DNA from: a bacterium
GTDB lineage: Bacteria; Acidobacteriota; Thermoanaerobaculia; Multivoradales; J023
Assembly: GCA_024226315.1 (NCBI GenBank)
Contig: JAAELT010000186.1
Span: forward strand, 1-64,000
Length of the DNA: 64,000 nt
Direction of reading: 5' to 3'
Shown: piece by piece, positions 52,189 to 59,523 of the stretch
Numbering within the stretch: position 1 is the stretch's first letter
How the letters are laid out: each line of letters begins with the position of its first letter
The notes under the pieces: model-generated
Told to the model about the DNA's origin: nothing
Database searches by the model: none
Seen by the model: only the letters and a program-made list of their open reading frames with translations
Program-made: the position numbers and the translations under genes

Positions 52189-54801
52189 GTGTCAGAGGCA
52201 GTGACAGAGGAGGCGACGACCGAGGCATCAGCCGCGGACCCCACCCCCTACCCCAACCTCGCCGAACGCATCCCCGAGGGCGGCACCAAGGACGCCGACG
52301 AGATCCTCGACCTGTTTCTCGGCTGGGTCGGCGACGTCGGGTTCGAGCTGTATCCGGCCCAGGAGGAGGCGGTGCTCGAGATCGTGGCCGGGCGGCACGT
52401 GATCCTCAACACGCCGACCGGCTCGGGCAAGTCGCTGGTGGCGATGGCGATGCACTTCAAGGCGCTGTGCGAGGGCAAGAAGTGCTTCTACACCAGCCCG
52501 ATCAAGGCGCTGGCGAGCGAGAAGTTCTTCGGCCTGTGCGACGACCTGGGGCCGGAGCAGGTGGGCATGCAGACCGGCGACGCGTCGATCAACCCCGACG
52601 CGCCGATCATCTGCTGCACCGCCGAGGTGCTGATGAACCGGGCGCTGCGCCAGGGCGACGAGACCGGTGCCGACTACGTGGTGATGGACGAGTTCCACTA
52701 CTACGGTGATCCCGAGCGCGGCATCGCCTGGCAGGTGCCGCTGATCACCTTGCCGCGCAGCACGTTCCTGCTGATGTCGGCCACGCTCGGCAACACCGCG
52801 CCGATCGCCGAGCGGATCGAGAAGCGCACCGGCCGCAAGGTGTCACTGGTCTACTCCGAAGACCGGCCGGTGCCGCTGGATTACGAGTACCGCGAGACGC
52901 CGCTGCACGAGACGCTCGAGACGCTGCTCGAGAGCGCCAGGGCGCCGGTCTACATCGTCAACTTCACCCAGCGCGAGTGCGCCGAGCTGGCCCAGAGTCT
53001 GACCAGCGTGCGGCTGTGCACCAAGGAAGAGCGCAAGGCGATCCAGGAGTCGATCGGCGACTTCCGCTACGACACCCCCTACGGCAAAGACATCCGCCGT
53101 TTCCTGAGCTTCGGCATCGGCATCCACCACGCGGGGCTCTTGCCCAAGTACCGGCTGCTGGTCGAGCAGCTGGCCCAGCAGGGTCACCTGAAGGTGATCT
53201 GCGGCACCGACACGCTCGGGGTGGGCGTCAACATCCCGATTCGCACCGTGCTGTTCACCAAGCTCAGCAAGTACGACGGCGAGAAGGTCGGCATCCTCAA
53301 AGTACGCGACTTCAAACAGATCTCGGGCCGCGCCGGGCGCAAGGGGTTCGACGACCACGGCAGCGTGGTCAGTCAGGCACCGGAGCACGTGATCGAGTCC
53401 CGCCGCCGGATGATGAAATCGAAGAAGGGCAAGAAGGCCAAGCCCAAACGGCCGCCGAAGGGCTTCGTGAGCTGGAACAAGGACACCTTCGACAAGCTGA
53501 TCTTCAAGCCGCCGGAGATGCTCAAGTCGCGCTTCAAGGTTACCCATGGCATGGTGGTCAACCTGGTGCAGCGCGACGGCGAGGAGGACGTCTCCGAGCG
53601 CGATAACTTCGACTCGCTGCGCGAGCTGATTCGCCTTTCCCACGAGGACGAGAACCGCCAGAGCAAGCACCTGAGCTACGCCGCCATGCTGGTGCGCTCG
53701 ATGAAGCGCTCCGGCATCCTGAAGATGGAGCGCGACAGCAAGTCCGGCTACATGTGGGTGGTGGTGAACGAAGATCTGCAATGGGACTTCAACCTCTTCC
53801 AGGCCCTGGCGCTCTACATGGTCGAGGCGATCGAGGTGCTCGATCCCGAGGACGAGGACTACGCGCTCGATGTCGTGACCCTGGTGGAGGCGATCCTCGA
53901 GGATCCACGGGCGGTGCTCTACCGTCAGGTCGACAAGCTGAAGGGCGACCTGATCGCGCGGCTCAAGGCCGAGGGCGTCCACTACGAGGAGCGCATGGAG
54001 AAGCTCGACGAGGTCACCCATCCGAAGCCCAACCTCGAGTTCATCGACGCCACCTTCGACGTCTTCCGCAAGCAACATCCCTGGGTCCGCGGCGCGGACA
54101 TCCACCCCAAGTCGATCGGCCGCGAGATCTTCGAGGACTACCACAGCTTCAACGGCTACGTGCGCCTCTACGGCTTGCAGCGCTCCGAGGGCGTGCTGCT
54201 GCGCTACCTGAGCCAGCTCTACAAGACCCTGAGCCAGACGGTGCCCGAGCGCGCCAAGACCGAGAGCGTCTACGACGTCATCGGCTTCTTCCGCACCATG
54301 CTCGAGCACACGGATTCCAGCCTGCTCGAGGAGTGGGAGAGCATGCTCCATCCGGAGCTCCAACTCGACGACGAGAAGAGGGAGCTGTCACGGCGCGAGA
54401 TGCGGGCCTACGAGTTGCTGCACGATCCCCGGGCGCTGCCGGCGAGGCTGCGTGCCGAGCTCCACCAGCTGGTGCGCGTGCTGGCCAAACAGGATTACGA
54501 GGAGGCCGCCCTCTCGGTGTGGCAGCAGTCCGAGGACGAGGAAGATCGTTGGCCGGCATCACGTTTCGAAGAGGTCATGACGCCGTTTCATGCCGACTAC
54601 GGCGAGCTGCAGTTCAACCACGAGGCTCGCCAGACCCAGAACACCCGCATCGAGCAGACCTCGCCTCGCACCTGGGACGTCACCCAGGTGCTGGTGGACG
54701 CCGAGGGCGACAACCTGTGGTTCGTCGACGTCGAGGTCGACCTGCGGGATCCGCGCAGCTTCGAAGGGTCGCTCCTGAGGTTGCGCCGGATCGGGACGTA
54801 G
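52189..54801 (+). CDS. Ski2-like DEAD/H-box helicase (DUF3516 family)
   Basis: About 870 aa. The start is uncertain: GTG at 52189 is chosen, with GTG at 52201 or ATG at 52111 as alternatives, none with a convincing ribosome site. Motif I is NTPTGSGKSLVAMAM, Ia TSPIKALASEKFF, II VVMDEFHYYGDPERG, III LMSATLGN, IV YIVNFTQRE, V CGTDTLGVGVNIPI and VI QISGRAGRKGFDDHG. The Lys-rich KSKKGKKAKPKRPPKG insert and the helical C-terminal DUF3516 part (about 440-870) follow. Relatives unwind RNA in decay or processing. Convergent with the carboxyltransferase gene 4 bp away. Confidence 0.9.
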   Translation: MSEAVTEEATTEASAADPTPYPNLAERIPEGGTKDADEILDLFLGWVGDVGFELYPAQEEAVLEIVAGRHVILNTPTGSGKSLVAMAMHFKALCEGKKCFYTSPIKALASEKFFGLCDDLGPEQVGMQTGDASINPDAPIICCTAEVLMNRALRQGDETGADYVVMDEFHYYGDPERGIAWQVPLITLPRSTFLLMSATLGNTAPIAERIEKRTGRKVSLVYSEDRPVPLDYEYRETPLHETLETLLESARAPVYIVNFTQRECAELAQSLTSVRLCTKEERKAIQESIGDFRYDTPYGKDIRRFLSFGIGIHHAGLLPKYRLLVEQLAQQGHLKVICGTDTLGVGVNIPIRTVLFTKLSKYDGEKVGILKVRDFKQISGRAGRKGFDDHGSVVSQAPEHVIESRRRMMKSKKGKKAKPKRPPKGFVSWNKDTFDKLIFKPPEMLKSRFKVTHGMVVNLVQRDGEEDVSERDNFDSLRELIRLSHEDENRQSKHLSYAAMLVRSMKRSGILKMERDSKSGYMWVVVNEDLQWDFNLFQALALYMVEAIEVLDPEDEDYALDVVTLVEAILEDPRAVLYRQVDKLKGDLIARLKAEGVHYEERMEKLDEVTHPKPNLEFIDATFDVFRKQHPWVRGADIHPKSIGREIFEDYHSFNGYVRLYGLQRSEGVLLRYLSQLYKTLSQTVPERAKTESVYDVIGFFRTMLEHTDSSLLEEWESMLHPELQLDDEKRELSRREMRAYELLHDPRALPARLRAELHQLVRVLAKQDYEEAALSVWQQSEDEEDRWPASRFEEVMTPFHADYGELQFNHEARQTQNTRIEQTSPRTWDVTQVLVDAEGDNLWFVDVEVDLRDPRSFEGSLLRLRRIGT

Positions 54802-54805
54802 AGCT

Positions 54806-56470
54806 CTACGTCTGCAACACCCCGGTACGGAACGGTGGGATCTCCGGGTTGGACGCCGCGCACGCTAGTGAGCGCGAGATCACACGGCGGGTGGCCACGG
54901 GGTCGATGAGGGCGTCGACCCACAGCCGGGCGGCGGCGTAGCGGGGATTCATTTCGGCCTCGTACTTGGCCTGGATGCGCTGCAAGCGCTCCTGCTTCTC
55001 CTCCTCGGAGACCTCGTCGCCCCGGTTCTTGAGCTGGATCGAGAGCAGGGTCTGCGAGGCGTTCTGGCCGCCCATCACGGCGATCGACGCGGACGGCCAG
55101 GCGTAGACGAAACGCGCGCCGTAGGCCTTGCCGCACATGGCGTAGTTGCCGGCACCGTAGGAGTTGCCGACGAAGATGGTGATCTTGGGCACCACCGAGT
55201 TGGCGACCGCGTTGACCATCTTGGCGCCGTCCTTGATGATCCCCCGGCGCTCGGCGCGGCTGCCGACCATGAAGCCGGTGACGTCCTGCAAGAAAACCAG
55301 CGGGATGCCCTTCTGGTTGCAGAGTTGCACGAAGCGCGCGCCCTTGTCGGCCGAGTCCGGGTAGATCACTCCGCCGATCTGGATCTCCCGGTCACGCTCC
55401 CCGGTGCCGGTCTTGCGTTTGACGATCGAGCGCTGGTTGGCGACGATGCCCACCGCCCAGCCGTCGATCCAGCCGGTGCCGCAGATCAGGGTTTGGCCGT
55501 ACTGCTCCTTGAACTCGTCGAATTCGCTGCCGTCGAGCAGGCGGGCCAGCACCTCGCGGGTGTCGTAGGGGCGGGTGTGATCGGCCGGGATGATGCCGTA
55601 GAGGTCCTCCTCCGGGCACAGTGGCTCGGCGCTCTCGCGGCGCGTGAAGGGGGCCCGCTCACCCACCGCCAGCTGCTCGAACTGGCTACGGATCTTCTCC
55701 AGGCAGGCTTCGTCGCTCTTGTGCCGGTGGTCGACGACCCCCGAGATGTCGGCTTGCACCTCCGCGCCGCCCAGCTCCTGGTTACCGATCACCTCGCCGA
55801 TCGCCGCCTTCACCAGGTGTGAGCCGGCGAGGAAGATCGAGCCGCTGCCCTCCACGATGTGCGACTCGTCGCTCATGATCGGCAGGTAGGCGCCGCCGGC
55901 CACGCACGACCCCATGATCGCCGCCATCTGGAAGACGCCTTCGGCCGACAGCCGGGCGTTGTTGTAGAAGACGCGGCCGAAGTGGTCGCGGTCGGGGAAG
56001 ATCTCGTCCTGGAGCGGCAGGAAGACGCCGGCGGAGTCCACCAGGTAGACGACGGGTAAGCGGTTCTCGAGCGCCATTTCCTGGGCGCGCAGAATCTTCT
56101 TGCAGGTGATCGGGAACCACGCCCCGGCCTTCACCGTGGCGTCGTTGGCCACCACCATCACCTCGCGCCCGTGGATGGTGCCGGTGCCCGTCACCACGCC
56201 GCCCGCCGGCGCGCCGCCGTGCTCCTCGTACATCTCGTAGCCAGCCCACAAGCCCCACTCGACGAAGCTGTCCACGTCGCACAAGACGTCGACGCGCTCG
56301 CGGGCGAGCATTTTGCCCTTCTGGCGCTGCTTCTCCCGGCGCTTCGGCCCGCCGCCCTGGCGGATCGTCTCCTCGGTCTCCCGCAGGAGCTCGAGCTCAC
56401 GCCGCCAGTGCTCGTCGCGGCGCGCGAAGTTGTCGTCTCGTCGCAGTCGGCTTTCGAGGATGGTGGTCAA
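54806..56470 (-). CDS. Acyl-CoA carboxylase carboxyltransferase (methylcrotonyl-CoA type)
   Basis: 554 aa from the TTG at 56470 (family-like opening TTILESRLRRDDNFARRDEH); a TTG at 56527 is possible. It has a complete carboxyltransferase pair: N-terminal half MVVANDATVKAGAWFPITCK, YLVDSAGVFLPLQDEIFPDR and MGSCVAGGAYLPIMSDES; C-terminal half FLQDVTGFMVGSRAERRGII then KITIFVGNSYGAGNYAMCGK and PSASIAVMGGQNASQTLL. It transfers carboxyl from biotin to a branched or short acyl-CoA. No biotin carboxylase or biotin carrier gene is in the window, so the substrate cannot be settled. Confidence 0.9.
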   Translation of the reverse strand: MTTILESRLRRDDNFARRDEHWRRELELLRETEETIRQGGGPKRREKQRQKGKMLARERVDVLCDVDSFVEWGLWAGYEMYEEHGGAPAGGVVTGTGTIHGREVMVVANDATVKAGAWFPITCKKILRAQEMALENRLPVVYLVDSAGVFLPLQDEIFPDRDHFGRVFYNNARLSAEGVFQMAAIMGSCVAGGAYLPIMSDESHIVEGSGSIFLAGSHLVKAAIGEVIGNQELGGAEVQADISGVVDHRHKSDEACLEKIRSQFEQLAVGERAPFTRRESAEPLCPEEDLYGIIPADHTRPYDTREVLARLLDGSEFDEFKEQYGQTLICGTGWIDGWAVGIVANQRSIVKRKTGTGERDREIQIGGVIYPDSADKGARFVQLCNQKGIPLVFLQDVTGFMVGSRAERRGIIKDGAKMVNAVANSVVPKITIFVGNSYGAGNYAMCGKAYGARFVYAWPSASIAVMGGQNASQTLLSIQLKNRGDEVSEEEKQERLQRIQAKYEAEMNPRYAAARLWVDALIDPVATRRVISRSLACAASNPEIPPFRTGVLQT

Positions 56471-56580
56471 TGGTTCTGCCTCGCGAACGGTGCTGATGAT
56501 GGCATGGGACGAGCCCGCGCAGGACAATACGGGACTCGGGGGTGAGTTTATCTGCCGACACCTGGTATAGCATTCCTTCG

Positions 56581-57273
56581 ATGAAAGTTCGCGTCATAGC
56601 TTTCGCCACCGCCAGCGATATCCTGGGCAGCGAGATCCTCGAGCTGACCCTGCCCGAAGGCAGCGGCGTCGAGCGCCTGCGGCAGGAGCTGGTCGACACC
56701 CATCCGCTGCTCGAGGCCATGTGGGACCGACTCGCCGTGGCGGTGGACGGAGACCTGGTACGTGGCGAGCGTCGTCTCCGCGATGGCTGCGAAGTCGCGC
56801 TTCTGCCCCCGGTCTCGGGCGGCGCCCCGCGCGCCTACCTGGTCGACGGCCCGATCGACGTCGCGGCTGTCGAGCGCTCCGTCGCCGATCCTGCCTGCGG
56901 CGCGGTGCTGCTCTTCCTCGGCAACGTGCGCGACCATCATGCCGGCCGCCGGGTCGAGAAGATCGACTACAGCGGCTACCGCTCGATGGCCGAGGCCGTG
57001 CTCGAGCGCATCGTCGCCGACCTCGAGGCCGGCGACGAGAGCCTGCGCGTCGCCATCGTCCACCGGCTCGGCGAGGTGCCGGTCGGGGAGGCCAGCGTGG
57101 TCATCGCCGCATCGTCACCGCACCGCGCCGCCGCCTACGAGGCGAGCCGTCTGGCTTTGGAACGCCTGAAGCGCGAGGCGCCGATCTGGAAACGCGAGCA
57201 CTACGTCGGCGGCGAGGCGACGTGGCGCGAGGAGGAGTCTTTGGTCGCGACTGGCTCACGCGTATCGGCGTAG
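56581..57273 (+). CDS. moaX: MoaD-MoaE fusion, molybdopterin synthase
   Basis: 230 aa. Residues 1-81 are MoaD: MKVRVIAFATASDILGSEIL and the ending VALLPPVSGG, with Gly80-Gly81. MoaE follows directly: YLVDGPIDVAAVERSVADPA, GAVLLFLGNVRDHHAGRRVE, IVHRLGEVPVGEASVVIAAS and LKREAPIWKREHYVGGEATW, with the catalytic Lys pair. Molybdopterin synthase needs a free MoaD C-terminal Gly-Gly for thiocarboxylation, so the chain should be cut after Gly81, as reported for mycobacterial MoaX. The ATG at 56581 gives a native MoaD N terminus. Divergent from the carboxyltransferase. Confidence 0.9.
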   Translation: MKVRVIAFATASDILGSEILELTLPEGSGVERLRQELVDTHPLLEAMWDRLAVAVDGDLVRGERRLRDGCEVALLPPVSGGAPRAYLVDGPIDVAAVERSVADPACGAVLLFLGNVRDHHAGRRVEKIDYSGYRSMAEAVLERIVADLEAGDESLRVAIVHRLGEVPVGEASVVIAASSPHRAAAYEASRLALERLKREAPIWKREHYVGGEATWREEESLVATGSRVSA

Positions 57274-57277
57274 CGTG

Positions 57278-57541
57278 TCACGCGGTCTTGGAGAGCTGGC
57301 GCGAAATGGAATCTCTCAGGGTATGCTCGGCGTCTTCGGGCAGCTGGATGCGGAGGAAGTTCCGAGCCGGAAAGAGGTAGTCCTCGCCGCTCTCGTCAAT
57401 GATGCGCAAATCGCCATCCACGGCCGCGTCCTCGTCCGGCAGTACCCGATAGATCTTGTGCAGCTCCAACGACACCGGGTACTCGCGGTTGTCGATGCAG
57501 ACGGCGAATCGCCAGCCTGAGTCGTCTCGAGTCGTCATCAT
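57278..57541 (-). CDS. Small conserved hypothetical protein, second of a pair
   Basis: 87 aa. FAVCIDNREYPVSLELHKIY, then RVLPDEDAAVDGDLRIIDES and GEDYLFPARNFLRIQLPEDA. Proteins with this pattern accompany the upstream 78-aa type in many bacteria, from memory of such pairs. The function is unknown. It resembles a toxin-antitoxin layout in size and overlap (ATGA with the gene before it), but no known toxin fold is visible. Confidence 0.7.
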   Translation of the reverse strand: MMTTRDDSGWRFAVCIDNREYPVSLELHKIYRVLPDEDAAVDGDLRIIDESGEDYLFPARNFLRIQLPEDAEHTLRDSISRQLSKTA

Positions 57542-57774
57542 CGATCCAGATAGCGCTTGCGCTTCAGCTCTTTCCTGCCGATACCATGAGCCTCGTACCA
57601 GTGTAGCTCTGCCTTGCGGATCCTTCCATTGGTAAGGCGAATCGAGGCAATGCCCTTCTTCTTGCGCCAGCGTCCGCGCCCATAGTGCTCTTCCAGGCGT
57701 TCGAGGTCTCGGATCGAAGGACGGGCCGCGATGGTCTCGATCCCGCTGATCTCGCCGAGGACCTCGAAGCTCAC
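57538..57774 (-). CDS. Small basic conserved protein, first of a pair
   Basis: 78 aa with a GTG start. Very basic middle: GRGRWRKKKGIASIRLTNGR followed by RKAELHWYEAHGIGRKELKR, suggesting RNA or DNA binding. It is a recurrent partner of the 87-aa protein encoded after it, with which it overlaps by 4 bp. Function unknown. Confidence 0.75.
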   Translation of the reverse strand: MSFEVLGEISGIETIAARPSIRDLERLEEHYGRGRWRKKKGIASIRLTNGRIRKAELHWYEAHGIGRKELKRKRYLDR

Positions 57775-57797
57775 CGGGTCAGCATAGCATGCGGGCC

Positions 57798-57969
57798 TTA
57801 CTCCCCACGTTTCCCCAACACCTGCTCCAGCACCGCCACCTCCCGATCCCGCCGGTGATAGCCGGTGCGCTTAACGACCGCTTTCGATGTCTCCAAATGC
57901 ACGCGGGCGTCCGTCAGCTGCCCACTTCAGCGTCTGCTCGGCCCGCCTCCGCACCTCCTTGAACGGAAG
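57798..57969 (-). pseudogene. Remnant of a TPR-protein C terminus
   Basis: The minus strand reads FKEVRRRAEQTLKWA in one frame and then, after a shift, LTDARVHLETSKAVVKRTGY plus HRRDREVAVLEQVLGKRGE before a stop. The second part matches the usual ending of tetratricopeptide proteins in such genomes (tGYhRRdrEva.LE). No start and no upstream coding remain, so this is the tail of a deleted gene. Confidence 0.5.
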
Positions 57970-58025
57970 GCAGTCTAACTGAGACGTTTCGGAAATTGCA
58001 CAAATACTTGAAAACAGGAGTCTTA

Positions 58026-58163
58026 CAACCCCGAAGGGGTTGCATCCAACAGCCCAGGGTAAGCGTAGCGCCACCCTGGGTCAAGCGGCCCCACACGAAT
58101 CGAACCCTTCTATGTGGCCTTGTTTGTCAAGCCCACATAGAAGGGTTCGCGAGCAAAGCTCGC
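58026..58163. repeat. Cluster of hairpins including a 16-bp perfect inverted repeat
   Basis: CAACCCC-gaa-GGGGTTG (58026-58042); CCCAGGGT...ACCCTGGG (about 58052-58080); GAACCCTTCTATGTGG (58102-58117) with CCACATAGAAGGGTTC (58133-58148) around a 15-nt loop; and GCGAGC-aaa-GCTCGC (58149-58163). It sits in the 570-bp stretch between the small gene pair and the DUF433 gene, flanked by two gene remnants. No T-tract. It is similar in style to the hairpins near 33.1 and 43.2 kb. Confidence 0.8.
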
Positions 58164-58236
58164 TAAGTCCCTGGGCGAGCCCCACACGGTGCCGCCAGGC
58201 GCCTCAGGCAGTCTTCAAGAGCGGTCGCGATCGAAG

Positions 58237-58341
58237 TCAGACCTCCAGAAAGATCAATGCGTCGCGCATCTCCTCGGCGGTCATGGAGCTCGTGATCCCT
58301 GACAGTCCCCGGATCTGCTCGCCGATGGAGTAGCGCTGGCA
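58237..58341 (-). pseudogene. 3' fragment of a DUF5615-like toxin partner
   Basis: Directly after the DUF433 stop the minus strand reads QRYSIGEQIRGLSGITSSMT then AEEMRDALIFLEV and a stop, about 33 codons. DUF433 genes are normally followed by a ~110-aa PIN-like DUF5615 gene whose end looks like this. The body of that gene is missing, so the toxin seems to have been deleted while the antitoxin survives. Identification from such a short piece is tentative. Confidence 0.4.
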
Positions 58342-58344
58342 AAC

Positions 58345-58626
58345 CTACGACGCCTTCTGGTGTCGCCTCCGCAGGGCTTCCGCTTCCGCCGCTTCAGCGG
58401 CGAGAGCCGACTCGAGCTCTTCGCAATTCGCGTGGTAGTAGGCGAGCGCCGCGTAGACCTGGGACAGATCGAGGTGCGGGTACTGATCGGCGATCTCTTC
58501 GGGAGTGAAGCCGGATTTGTACATGACGACGAGCTGCTGGACGGTGATCCGCGTGCCGCCGATCCGCGGCCGGCCGCCGCAGATGTCCGGGGAGCTCGCC
58601 AACAGGGTTTCGATCGCGACTGCCAT
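58345..58626 (-). CDS. DUF433-family protein (VapB-like antitoxin)
   Basis: 93 aa from the ATG at 58626 (AGGAAG upstream). The DUF433 core is ASSPDICGGRPRIGGTRITV then QQLVVMYKSGFTPEEIADQY and PHLDLSQVYAALAYYHANCEELE, a small helix-turn-helix domain with the P-x-I-x-GTRI motif. The C-terminal tail is a charged helix (SALAAEAAEAEALRRRHQKA). Usually it is the first gene of a pair with a DUF5615 PIN-like toxin; here only a fragment of that partner is left. Confidence 0.88.
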   Translation of the reverse strand: MAVAIETLLASSPDICGGRPRIGGTRITVQQLVVMYKSGFTPEEIADQYPHLDLSQVYAALAYYHANCEELESALAAEAAEAEALRRRHQKAS

Positions 58627-58731
58627 GATTCTCGGATCACTTCCTTTCAGCCGATGGGGTCCTCGCGAAGCCGGAGTCCGCACAGGCCACGATCATTATT
58701 TCACATAATAGGTCGCTGCCCGTGCGCCGGA

Positions 58732-59523
58732 TCAGTCGAGCAGGATCCGGTTCAGCTCCGTCCAGACCTCCGGCGGAGCCGCCAACAACCGCGGCGGACC
58801 GACGCCCGGATCGACGTGCTCCACCCGGCACCCCGCCTCCTTCATGATCACCCGTGCCGCCGCCACGTCCTGCGGCGTGGCGTAGCCGGTGAGGTCGACG
58901 TAGGCGTCGAAGGCGCCGCCGGCCAGCCAGCATGCGGCGAGCGAGGCCTGGCCTAGCGCGCGGACGCGGTAGGTGCGGCGGGTCAGCTCCAGGAGCCTGC
59001 TCTCGAACCAGCTCCGTTCCTCCGTCGAGAGAGCGTGGGTGTTGGGCGTGTCGACGTTGACGATCGCTTCGTCGAGGCGTCGGGCAGCAGGGCCTTCGAG
59101 CTTACGTCCGTCGACGAAGGCGCCGCCGCCGTCCCAGGCGTAGAAGCTCTGCCGGGAGGCCGCCGCGTGGACGACGCCGAGAATCGGCTCACCGCGGTGT
59201 AGCAGGCCGGCGGAAAGGGCGAAGAGGCTCGATCCGCCGGCGTAGTACTTGGTGCCGTCGATCGGGTCGATCAGCCAGCGGTAGTCGGAGTCTCCCTCAT
59301 CACCGGTCTCCTCGCCGCTGAGCGCGTGGCTCGGGAAACTGGCCCGCAGGCCGGCTTTGAGGTTGGTTTCGATCTCGAGGTCGACGGCGGTAGCGAAGTC
59401 GCGCCGGTCCTTGTGCTCGATTGGCGCGGCGGACGGCCAGCGCCGCAAGGCCAGCTCTCCCTGCTCGGCGAGTAGGCCGCGGACGGTTGCCGCGGCGGCC
59501 TCGAGATCGAGCTCCAGGGTCAG
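58732..59523 (-). CDS. Inositol-monophosphatase-family phosphatase
   Basis: About 263 aa. The metal site is GEETGDEGDSDYRWLIDPID followed by GTKYY (the DPIDGT motif), and the C-terminal third acidic element is TGYATPQDVAAARVI. The family dephosphorylates inositol phosphates, 3'-phosphoadenosine nucleotides or histidinol phosphate; the sequence does not decide. Start problem: no ATG/GTG/TTG lies before the conserved first helix. A CTG at 59523 or 59517 directly at the stop of the phosphohexomutase gene (CTGA) is the best candidate, with GGAGGG immediately upstream. Coupled to the upstream gene. Confidence 0.85.
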   Translation of the reverse strand: MTLELDLEAAAATVRGLLAEQGELALRRWPSAAPIEHKDRRDFATAVDLEIETNLKAGLRASFPSHALSGEETGDEGDSDYRWLIDPIDGTKYYAGGSSLFALSAGLLHRGEPILGVVHAAASRQSFYAWDGGGAFVDGRKLEGPAARRLDEAIVNVDTPNTHALSTEERSWFESRLLELTRRTYRVRALGQASLAACWLAGGAFDAYVDLTGYATPQDVAAARVIMKEAGCRVEHVDPGVGPPRLLAAPPEVWTELNRILLD

